Assembly: GCA_023248615.1 (NCBI GenBank)
Contig: JAHFEI010000137.1
Coordinates: forward strand, 1 to 5,931
Origin: Nitrospinales bacterium
Lineage (GTDB): Bacteria; Nitrospinota_A; UBA7883; JACRGQ01
Direction of reading: 5' to 3'
Length of the DNA stretch: 5,931 bases
Shown: positions 1 through 5,432 of the stretch, piece after piece
Layout of the letters: each line of letters opens with the position of its first letter
Numbering within the stretch: position 1 is the stretch's first letter
Program-made: the position numbers and the translations under genes
Notes under the pieces: model-generated
The model's database searches: none
The model's input: only the letters and a program-made list of their open reading frames with translations
Told to the model about the DNA's origin: nothing

Positions 1-1
1 G

Positions 2-106
2 GATATATGGAACAAACCCGAATATAAAAATATCCGCGACAACGTTAAAAGCGGGATATGGCCACTGCAAATCTGCCGTACGTGTAGCGGCAATCCGGGA
101 AAATAA
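2..106 (+). CDS. C-terminal fragment of a probable radical SAM/SPASM-type protein (5' truncated by window edge)
   Basis: An open frame enters from the left edge and stops at TAA (104-106), giving 34 residues. The fragment starts with Asp-Ile-Trp-Asn-Lys, continues through Tyr-Lys-Asn-Ile-Arg, and ends with Ile-Cys-Arg-Thr-Cys-Ser-Gly (residues 24-30). A D/E-I-W-N segment, an N-I-R or L-R segment, and a closing I-C-x-x-C near the C-terminus are how many radical SAM proteins with a SPASM or twitch domain end; there the cysteines bind an auxiliary iron-sulfur cluster. The catalytic CxxxCxxC motif would lie upstream and cannot be seen, so the substrate is unknown. The gene converges on the GNAT gene with only 17 bp between the stop codons, and its stop lies in the loop of the terminator hairpin at 85-126. 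The family call rests on the tail alone; the open frame with a matched terminator is firmer than the name. Confidence 0.6.
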   Translation, partial: DIWNKPEYKNIRDNVKSGIWPLQICRTCSGNPGK

Positions 107-135
107 GCGCCAACCCGGAGCCGCTAGATATTTTT
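85..135 (+). terminator. Intrinsic terminator overlapping the ends of two convergent genes
   Basis: TAGCGGC (85-91) pairs perfectly with GCCGCTA (120-126), and TCCGGG (94-99) with CCCGGA (114-119). This gives a 13-bp GC-rich stem with a 2-nt AA bulge (92-93) and a 14-nt loop (100-113). A five-T run follows at 131-135 after GATA, so the element reads as a Rho-independent terminator for the plus-strand SPASM-type gene. The TAA stop of that gene is inside the loop, and the last codon and stop of the minus-strand GNAT gene are in the right arm. On the minus strand the same hairpin forms but no T run follows, so termination of the GNAT transcript here is less certain. Confidence 0.8.
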
Positions 136-579
136 CCCAAAGCTGATGCTGGCAGGGTCCAGCTTCACCCCCCAATCACCTATCTCCACGTACCCGTTTT
201 TTTTGTAAAAATTTGTGGCCTTCTTATTCACATGAAGGGATATCTTGTCGCACCCGTGTTTCGCGGCATATTTTTCGGCCAGCTTTAGCAATATAGACCC
301 CAGCCCCATGTTTTGGTATTGCCCGTCCACAGCAATGGCCCGGAATGCAACGGAGGCATCTCCCATGAAGTCTATACGGATAGTCCCTATCAACTGCCCC
401 CTAAGGAAAAAACCGAGCTGGTGGTTAGCCGCACAAACCTCATCCGGGTGGTTTGGGTCGTACTTCAGGTGTGGCAGGTAAACATCGAAAAGTAGCCTCT
501 TCCGGATGTCGTGGTATTTTGCCAACTCATCCCGGGTTTCCATCCCGCGCAATTCCATATCCCCAAAAACTTCTTTCAT
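124..579 (-). CDS. GNAT-family N-acetyltransferase
   Basis: This 151-residue protein has the size and motif order of a single-domain GNAT acetyltransferase, which transfers acetyl from acetyl-CoA to an amine. Strand beta-4 and motif A run from about residue 78 to 105 (Arg-Ala-Ile-Ala-Val, then Q89-N-M-G-L-G94). This is the Q-x-x-G-x-G pyrophosphate-binding loop, followed by the helix I-L-L-K-L-A-E-K-Y-A. Motif B is at about 112-131 (I-S-L-H-V-N, then A121-T-N-F-Y125-K-K-N-G-Y); Tyr125 is in the position of the usual general acid. The N-terminal half (DPNHPDE near 41-47, then G-T-I-R-I-D) is typical of small stand-alone GNATs, and no signal peptide is seen. The start is supported by AAGGA (complement of 586-590) 6 nt before ATG. 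It lies 58 nt downstream of the deacetylase on the same strand, so co-transcription is likely. The substrate cannot be read from the sequence. Confidence 0.88.
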   Translation of the reverse strand: MKEVFGDMELRGMETRDELAKYHDIRKRLLFDVYLPHLKYDPNHPDEVCAANHQLGFFLRGQLIGTIRIDFMGDASVAFRAIAVDGQYQNMGLGSILLKLAEKYAAKHGCDKISLHVNKKATNFYKKNGYVEIGDWGVKLDPASISFGKNI

Positions 580-637
580 CCAAACGTCCTTGCCCGACCT
601 GGACTGGAGCCAATATTTCCATCAGGTACATGCCCGG

Positions 638-1456
638 TCATTTCGCCCCTCCCGCCCGTAAATCTTCCAGCAGTTCCCCTACCGTGACCAGCTCAAACCC
701 TTTGCCCCTTAGCGCTTCGATAATATCCGGCAGGGCTTCCGCCGTGTGCCAGCCCCGGCGGTTAATATGCATAACGATGATAGAGCCGTTTTTCGCTTTC
801 GCCGTGACGTACTCGATGAGTTTTTCTTTTGTGGCATGCTTGTCCGGGTCGCCCGATGGTAGGTCGTATTCTATTGTCGTAAGCCCCATCTCCGCCGCGA
901 TGCGCACTACCCGCTCGTCGTACTCGCCGTATGGCGGCCTGAACAGCGTGGCCTGCCTGCCGATAAGCGGGGCAATGGCCTGTTGTGCGCGCAGTAGCTC
1001 TTTCCTTATTTGGCTATCGGAAAGCTTTGCAAGGTGCGGGTGCAGGTAGGCATGGCTTCCCAGTTCGAAAAGCCGGTTTCCGGCAAGCATTGCCACATGC
1101 TCCCGTTCCTCTTCCGCCCACTTGCCGCCAAGAAAAATAGTGGCCTTTACGCCCATCCGCAAAAGCACGTCCGATATCCGCTCATCGTACTCGCCAATGC
1201 CCCTAGTGGAGCATGCATCGAAGGTAAGTGCTATTTTATTTTTGTCACTACGTCCGTTCCTTATCACTTCCGGCTTCACCGGGTTGGGAAGGGGCTGGCT
1301 TGAGCTTTTGGTTGCAGATGATGTCCCATCCATATCGCCGTTTTGAATCGCCTGAAAGGCCGTTCTTTCATTTTCCGCATCGGACGCACCACTTCCCACC
1401 GTTCCAAGCAGGACGGACAGGAAAAGTATTAACCAGAATTTGCCGGACGACATCAT
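638..1456 (-). CDS. Secreted polysaccharide deacetylase (CE4/NodB-homology family)
   Basis: A 272-residue protein with an N-terminal signal sequence (K6, hydrophobic 7-20, likely cleavage in the Gly-Ser-Gly-Ala region near 21-24), a low-complexity Ser/Pro linker to about 70, then a NodB-homology domain (about 74-266). CE4 enzymes are metal-dependent hydrolases that remove acetyl groups from N-acetylglucosamine polymers such as peptidoglycan or exopolysaccharide. Visible motifs: T78-F-D80-A-C82 (motif 1), S134-H135-x3-H139-P-H (motif 2, metal-binding His pair), F172-R-P-P-Y-G177 (motif 3), D198 with D203 (motif 4), and I227-V-M-H230 (motif 5, catalytic His). Motif 1 is unusual: the canonical T-F-D-D-G has a second, metal-binding Asp, which is Ala81 here. 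ATG at 1456 is chosen over the adjacent ATG at 1453 because AGGGAG (complement of 1466-1471) lies 9 nt upstream. It probably acts in the periplasm or outside the cell. The substrate is unknown. Confidence 0.9.
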   Translation of the reverse strand: MMSSGKFWLILFLSVLLGTVGSGASDAENERTAFQAIQNGDMDGTSSATKSSSQPLPNPVKPEVIRNGRSDKNKIALTFDACSTRGIGEYDERISDVLLRMGVKATIFLGGKWAEEEREHVAMLAGNRLFELGSHAYLHPHLAKLSDSQIRKELLRAQQAIAPLIGRQATLFRPPYGEYDERVVRIAAEMGLTTIEYDLPSGDPDKHATKEKLIEYVTAKAKNGSIIVMHINRRGWHTAEALPDIIEALRGKGFELVTVGELLEDLRAGGAK

Positions 1457-1480
1457 AACTAAACGCTCCCTAGTGACGGG

Positions 1481-1509
1481 ATGCTACCAAACCAGGCAAA
1501 GATTATCAA
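1481..1509 (-). promoter_or_regulatory. Candidate sigma-70-type promoter for the deacetylase-GNAT transcript
   Basis: On the minus strand, TTGATA (complement of 1504-1509, 5/6 to TTGACA) is followed after exactly 17 bp by TAGCAT (complement of 1481-1486, 4/6 to TATAAT). The start of transcription would be near 1474, giving a leader of about 18 nt that still contains the AGGGAG ribosome-binding site. Spacing and position are good; the -10 match is modest. Confidence 0.5.
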
Positions 1510-1560
1510 ACCTGCCGCCATGCCGGGGGTGTGGTGGGGTGGGGCGCAATATCCAGTCTC

Positions 1561-1576
1561 TACGTACTTGTACGTA
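1561..1576. promoter_or_regulatory. 16-bp near-perfect palindrome, operator-like
   Basis: TACGTAC-TT-GTACGTA has two perfect 7-bp arms with a 2-bp spacer, as expected for a dimeric DNA-binding regulator. It is too short to act as a terminator and has no T tract. It sits about 85 bp upstream of the candidate deacetylase start of transcription and 65 bp upstream of the candidate kinase -35 box. A weak -10-like TACAAT (1579-1584) follows immediately, but no good -35 partner was found. The binding protein is not identifiable from the sequence. Confidence 0.45.
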
Positions 1577-1640
1577 TATACAATAAATTACCCACTTGGT
1601 AGGATGAGGGCGTGTGGGCATGTATGGTGGCTCTTACAAT

Positions 1641-1669
1641 TTGACGGAAAATGGAAGCCAAAGGATAGT
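1641..1669 (+). promoter_or_regulatory. Candidate sigma-70-type promoter for the kinase-regulator operon
   Basis: TTGACG (1641-1646, 5/6 to consensus) is followed after 17 bp by GATAGT (1664-1669, 4/6). Transcription would start near 1676, leaving a leader of about 170 nt before the kinase ATG at 1848. The box spacing is ideal, but such matches occur by chance, so this is tentative. Confidence 0.35.
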
Positions 1670-1831
1670 GCAAGCGGGCGTTGCCATATCCCGCTACTAC
1701 TCTGGGGCTACTGCTTTGCTACCACTTTACTGTTACTTTAAGCGGCATGTGAAATTTGATATCCGTGTTATTCTAAAACTCTGGATATTACATATTGCAT
1801 CGAATATTGTTATTTGGGCCTAGAATTCTAT

Positions 1832-1837
1832 GGAGGG
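1832..1837 (+). promoter_or_regulatory. Ribosome-binding site that sets the kinase start at 1848
   Basis: GGAGGG lies 10 nt before the ATG at 1848. The alternative upstream ATG at 1830 would place this purine-rich sequence inside the coding region and has no Shine-Dalgarno-like sequence in front of it. The later start also puts the first membrane helix right at the N-terminus. Confidence 0.7.
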
Positions 1838-1847
1838 CCGGGCAACG

Positions 1848-4139
1848 ATGATTTACGGAATAACCACCATCCTCCTTGTTTTAATCCTCGTGTTTGATAG
1901 CTACACCCCGCTGGGAGTTGCCGACAGCATTTTATACATAGTTCCGATAATGATAGCGTCCCGTACCCGCAACTGCCGGTTTTGCATGGCGGTCACTTCC
2001 ACTTCCATGGTTCTTGTGTTGTTGGGATATTATCTTTCTCCCCAGGGGAATGCTCCCCTGTGGATAGCGGTTGCGAACCGTCTGTTTGCCGAAATAGCCA
2101 TTATTTCGACTGCCACCGTCCTTTATTACCAAATGCGGGCTGAGAAGGCTTTGCAAGAATCCCATGCGCTTCTGGAACACCGGGTTGCGGAGCGTACCCA
2201 GGAATTTCAGCAAGCGAATATCTTGCTGGAGGGGGAAGTACAGGAAAGGATACATGCGGAAATCGAACTTAAAGCAAGCATGGAGAGGCTTTCGGAAGCG
2301 CAGGCCATTACACACCTTGGAAGTTGGGAACAAAATCTGCTGACCAACGAGCTTTTCTGGTCGGACGAAACATTCAGGGTGCTGGGTATGGACCAGCGGA
2401 AGCCCAAACCGTCGTTTGCCCTTTTTATGGAACGTGTGCATCCGGATGACAGGGAGACGTTAAAGAAAGCGGTCTCCGATTCCACTGAAAATAAGACGCC
2501 GCTCTATGTGGAATACAGGTACACATGGGAGGATGGCTCGGTACATATTATCGAGACACACGGGAAAATCTTTTTCGATAATGATGGGAAACCGCTCCGG
2601 TCGGTCGGCACCGCTATGGATATCACCGAACGCCGCAAGGCTGAAGAAACGCTGAGGAACTTGAACAGCGCTATAGACCAAGCGGCGGAAGTGGTGATAA
2701 TTACAGATTCGGAAGGGACTATTGAATACGCCAACCCGGCGGTGGGAAAGGCCACAGGATATAAGAGGGAGGAGTTAATCGGGAAAAATCCCCGCATATT
2801 CAAATCGGGGCGCTACGACGAAAAGTTTTACAAGAAAATGTGGGGCGAAATTAAAGGTGGGCGCACCTGGCATGGGGAACTGGTAAACAGGAAAAAAGAT
2901 GGCACACTGTGCGATGAGGAAGTCACCATCTCCCCCATATTCGATGCCAGCCGCCGCATAACCCACTTTGTGGCGATAAAAAGGGTCATCACCGAAGAAA
3001 AGCTACTGCGCCAGCAACTGCTCCACTCGGACAAGCTGTCCGCCATAGGCACATTTATATCCGGCGTGGCGCATGAGCTTAATAACCCGCTTACGTCCAT
3101 AATCGGGTTTTCCAAAATGCTTATCAACGACGGACGTGTCCCGAAAGATGTCGCCGAAAAACTTAAAATCATTTCCGAACAGGCCGACCGCACATCGGCA
3201 GTGGTGAAAAGCCTGCTGAAATTTTCCAAGCCGTCGAAACCCGAAAAAAAGGCCGCCCGCCTTAACGATATGGTGGAAGAGATGGTGGCTTTGAATTTCC
3301 ACAGCCTTGCTTACCATAAAATCAATATAGCCAGGTCATACGCGCCGGACAACCCATGGGTCTTTGTGGCGGCAGACTCGGTACAGCAGGTGTTCGTAAA
3401 TATAATCATGAATGCCTGCTCTGCCATGAAGGAAGCGCCCAACCCAAGGACGCTGACGGTAAGAACCAAAGCCGACGGGAAATCGGCATTTGTGGAATTT
3501 GAAAATACCGGTTCGGCAATCCCCGAACATCTTGCAAGTAAAATTTTCGACCCGTTTTTTACCTCCAAAGGGGTGGAAGGAACCGGCTTGGGACTGTACA
3601 TTTCCTTCGGGATTGTCCAGGACAACGGAGGAAGGATATGGGCCGAAAACCTTGGGGCAATGGGAGTAAGGTTCACCGTATCTTTTCCCATATTTTTTTG
3701 CGAGCCGGAAGAAGTGGCGGCGCCGGTCGATCCTGCCCAAATGCAACTGGGGGGGCTACGCGTACTTTTCGCCGACGATGAGGCGCCTATACGCAACTGG
3801 ATTGGGAACCTGTTTTTCAGGGAGGGGATTTTCGTGCAATTTGCGCATAACGGCCTCGAAGCCAAAAACCTGCTGGCGGAGAGTAATTATGACGTGATTG
3901 TTTCAAACGTAAATATGCCGGTAATGGACGGCTTCCAATTGGGCGAGTGGATAATAAAGGAGAAGCCGCAATTGATAGGCAAATTAATCCTGGCCACCGG
4001 CGCTGTCGATGGGAAGATAGATAAGTTTTGTGCCGCCCACGGGTGTAGCCACATCCTGAAACCTTACAGCAAGGACGAAATACTTGAAACCATTGCAACG
4101 GTGGCCGATTCCAATCCTGCTTCAAAACTGCGCACATAG
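1848..4139 (+). CDS. Membrane-bound PAS-PAS hybrid histidine kinase with a degenerate receiver domain
   Basis: A 763-residue sensor kinase. Residues 1-95 form about four membrane helices with short loops, followed by a coiled coil (about 96-150). PAS1 (about 150-265) has the PAS_3-type features H-L-G-S-W and V-H-P-D-D-R. PAS2 (about 270-385) has G-K-N-P-R-I-F-K-S-G and W-H-G-E-L-V-N-R-K-K-D-G, resembling NifL/Aer-type PAS domains that can bind flavin. The phosphoacceptor helix has H409-E-L-N-N-P. The ATPase has N522 (N box), a variant G1 box N553-T-G-S-A, F-D-P-F-F-T-S-K (568-574 region) and G578-T-G-L-G-L (G2). The C-terminal receiver (about 637-755) keeps D643, D644, T717 and K738, but has Asn687 (AAC, 3906-3908) in place of the phosphorylatable Asp. 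It therefore probably autophosphorylates on H409 and passes phosphate to the next gene product, with its own receiver acting as a regulatory or docking domain. The signal sensed is unknown. The ATG at 1848 is preferred because of GGAGGG upstream. Confidence 0.92.
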   Translation: MIYGITTILLVLILVFDSYTPLGVADSILYIVPIMIASRTRNCRFCMAVTSTSMVLVLLGYYLSPQGNAPLWIAVANRLFAEIAIISTATVLYYQMRAEKALQESHALLEHRVAERTQEFQQANILLEGEVQERIHAEIELKASMERLSEAQAITHLGSWEQNLLTNELFWSDETFRVLGMDQRKPKPSFALFMERVHPDDRETLKKAVSDSTENKTPLYVEYRYTWEDGSVHIIETHGKIFFDNDGKPLRSVGTAMDITERRKAEETLRNLNSAIDQAAEVVIITDSEGTIEYANPAVGKATGYKREELIGKNPRIFKSGRYDEKFYKKMWGEIKGGRTWHGELVNRKKDGTLCDEEVTISPIFDASRRITHFVAIKRVITEEKLLRQQLLHSDKLSAIGTFISGVAHELNNPLTSIIGFSKMLINDGRVPKDVAEKLKIISEQADRTSAVVKSLLKFSKPSKPEKKAARLNDMVEEMVALNFHSLAYHKINIARSYAPDNPWVFVAADSVQQVFVNIIMNACSAMKEAPNPRTLTVRTKADGKSAFVEFENTGSAIPEHLASKIFDPFFTSKGVEGTGLGLYISFGIVQDNGGRIWAENLGAMGVRFTVSFPIFFCEPEEVAAPVDPAQMQLGGLRVLFADDEAPIRNWIGNLFFREGIFVQFAHNGLEAKNLLAESNYDVIVSNVNMPVMDGFQLGEWIIKEKPQLIGKLILATGAVDGKIDKFCAAHGCSHILKPYSKDEILETIATVADSNPASKLRT

Positions 4140-4150
4140 AGGGACAAGCC

Positions 4151-5047
4151 ATGCAAAACCGGAAACCGACAGTCCTGCTTGCCGAGGATGAAGCCCCGGT
4201 AAGAAGATACCTTTCGGAAACGCTGGTCAATAACGGCTTCATCGTGATAGAGGCTGAAGACGGGAAGGAAGCGATAAGCATTTGCCAGGCGGAGGGAACG
4301 CGGCTGGACGCCATAGTGAGCGACATTAGGATGCCGAACGCCGATGGTGCCGAACTGGCCCGATACAATTACGACAACGGATTCCACCCGTTTATAGTCT
4401 GCACCGCCATAGTGGATGCGAAGGTGGCGCTCGGCCTTTTGGGCTTGGGCGTGCAGGATTATATCGTAAAGCCCGTCCGGGAAGACCACCTCATTGCGAC
4501 CGTGAAAAACGCAATAACCCGGCGTAGCATGAAAAAATACATGGAGGACGATGAAAACCCTTATGCCGGGAATATCGGCTCCCTTACGGTTCCTTCCAGG
4601 CTGTCGGAAATAAACCGCGCGGGGAAATGGGTGGAGAACAAGCTACGCGAGTCCCTTGCGCCCCATGAGTTCAAAATATTCTTTTCGCACCTCCACGAAT
4701 TCCTGCTTAATGCACACGAGCACGGCAACCTTAAAATCACCGAAGAGGAAAAATCGCTTTTCATAAACGAGGATCGCCTTATGGCGGAAATAGAAAAACG
4801 TGAAACCGGCAATAAGGCTAGAATAAAAATAGACCTTTCGGTACTCCACGACGAAGTGGCGGTTTGCATCACCGACGATGGCTTTGGCTTCAACTTCCAA
4901 AAATATCTCGATATGCCGGATGAGGAGCTTATCCAAAGGCTGGAGTTGCCCAACGGCAGGGGGATATCCATGGCGCTTGGCTATTTCGACTCGATTTTTT
5001 ACAGCAAAGGCGGCTCCAGCGTGCTTTTGATGAAAAAGTTCAATTAA
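4151..5047 (+). CDS. Response regulator with RsbW/SpoIIAB-type ATPase output domain
   Basis: A 298-residue soluble protein. The receiver (about 6-122) is complete: E12-D13 acidic pocket, D58 phosphoacceptor in V-S-D-I-R-M-P, T85 and K107-P. After a short linker the C-terminal part (about 144-298) is an HATPase_c_2 domain of the anti-sigma/serine-kinase class: L-T-V-P-S-R-L entry, N box E183-F-L-L-N187-A-H-E-H-G192, G1-like D242-D-G-F-G246-F, and G2-like G269-R-G-I. In RsbW and SpoIIAB this fold phosphorylates an anti-anti-sigma (STAS) protein and sequesters a sigma factor. No PP2C phosphatase domain lies between the two parts, unlike the common REC-PP2C-ATPase proteins. The start lies 11 nt after the kinase stop, with AGGGA (4140-4144) 6 nt before ATG, so the two genes are surely one operon and translational coupling is likely. 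The receiver resembles that of the kinase (ADDEAP/AEDEAP). Which sigma or STAS partner it controls is not visible. Confidence 0.9.
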   Translation: MQNRKPTVLLAEDEAPVRRYLSETLVNNGFIVIEAEDGKEAISICQAEGTRLDAIVSDIRMPNADGAELARYNYDNGFHPFIVCTAIVDAKVALGLLGLGVQDYIVKPVREDHLIATVKNAITRRSMKKYMEDDENPYAGNIGSLTVPSRLSEINRAGKWVENKLRESLAPHEFKIFFSHLHEFLLNAHEHGNLKITEEEKSLFINEDRLMAEIEKRETGNKARIKIDLSVLHDEVAVCITDDGFGFNFQKYLDMPDEELIQRLELPNGRGISMALGYFDSIFYSKGGSSVLLMKKFN

Positions 5048-5138
5048 AAACCTGGTATTGGCATCGGCAGGGCCTTGGCATGGCGGATAACTCCGGCGCA
5101 GAAAACACAAATCAAGTAGGAGCCGATGCGCGGCACAA

Positions 5139-5168
5139 TTGACGTTATGGTGGCGGAGTGCGTTTTAT
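5139..5168 (+). promoter_or_regulatory. Candidate promoter upstream of the small membrane protein gene
   Basis: TTGACG (5139-5144) is followed after 18 bp by TTTTAT (5163-5168, 4/6 to TATAAT). Shifting one base gives TTTATT with a 19-bp spacer. Transcription would begin near 5175, about 70 nt before the ATG at 5243. No T-tailed terminator was found between the regulator stop (5047) and this site, so read-through from the kinase operon also remains possible. Confidence 0.35.
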
Positions 5169-5242
5169 TTGTGTAGCATTAGGGGTAGGTAAAATCGGCA
5201 AGAGCGCCACTGCAATAGGTAATCAAAACTGGAAACGGCAAT

Positions 5243-5383
5243 ATGGAAAATGAACGGGAACAGGAACTGGACGAAAAGAAAAAAGCTAAGGCCAAGACGG
5301 ACAAGGCAATGATTATATTTATAGTCCTGACGCCGATACCGATGTTTGTGCTGTATCTCATTGTCCTTTACCTAGCCAGGTAG
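5243..5383 (+). CDS. Small single-pass membrane protein (46 aa), unknown function
   Basis: A 46-residue open frame. The first 22 residues are highly charged (Glu-rich, then a Lys/Ala run K13-K-K-A-K-A-K) and residues 23-45 are hydrophobic (M-I-I-F-I-V-L-T, then P31-I-P and F-V-L-Y-L-I-V-L-Y-L-A), ending in Arg. This fits a cytoplasmic charged tail and one C-terminal membrane helix kinked by two prolines. A stop codon (TAG 5216-5218) lies in frame upstream with no other start between, so ATG 5243 is the only ATG option. The Shine-Dalgarno match is weak (GGAAACGG, 5231-5238). The gene ends 49 bp before the cupredoxin and may be co-transcribed with it. The opposite strand also has a 60-codon frame (5179-5361), but its Ser- and Phe-rich composition looks like an antisense shadow. 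I do not recognise a family. Confidence 0.55.
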   Translation: MENEREQELDEKKKAKAKTDKAMIIFIVLTPIPMFVLYLIVLYLAR

Positions 5384-5432
5384 AAGCCAACAGGCGCGTT
5401 GCAGGAATATTACTTAGGGAGGCATTTTGCTT

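Larger units (their letters stand above)
1457..1847. other. Divergent intergenic region (391 bp) between the deacetylase and the histidine kinase
   Basis: No convincing gene lies here. From left to right it holds the minus-strand ribosome-binding site and candidate promoter of the deacetylase (1466-1509), a G-rich tract on the plus strand (1525-1544), a 16-bp palindrome (1561-1576) followed by an AT-rich stretch, a candidate plus-strand promoter (1641-1669), an AT-richer stretch (about 1735-1830), and the kinase ribosome-binding site (1832-1837). Both flanking genes start from this region, so regulators bound here could act on both. Confidence 0.8.

Noticed and set aside
453..1049. Long plus-strand frame of 198 codons opposite the deacetylase and GNAT genes
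   Set aside because: Antisense to two proteins with clear family motifs; Ser/Arg/Cys-rich low-sense composition typical of a shadow frame.
1620..1823. Plus-strand frame of 67 codons in the intergenic region, with AGGATGAGGG (1601-1610) 9 nt before ATG 1620
   Set aside because: Codon use and composition differ from the neighbouring genes, there is no recognisable motif, and it overlaps the candidate kinase promoter. The hydrophobic C-terminus follows from local AT-richness. A short leader peptide cannot be excluded.
3311..3865. Minus-strand frame of 184 codons within the kinase gene
   Set aside because: Antisense to the ATPase and receiver domains, which carry intact motifs; no recognisable domain.
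5179..5361. Minus-strand frame of 60 codons opposite the small membrane protein
   Set aside because: It has a purine-rich stretch before its ATG but only 2 nt spacing, and a Phe/Ser-run composition that mirrors the Lys/Glu-rich plus strand. The plus-strand frame has the more natural charge and helix pattern.
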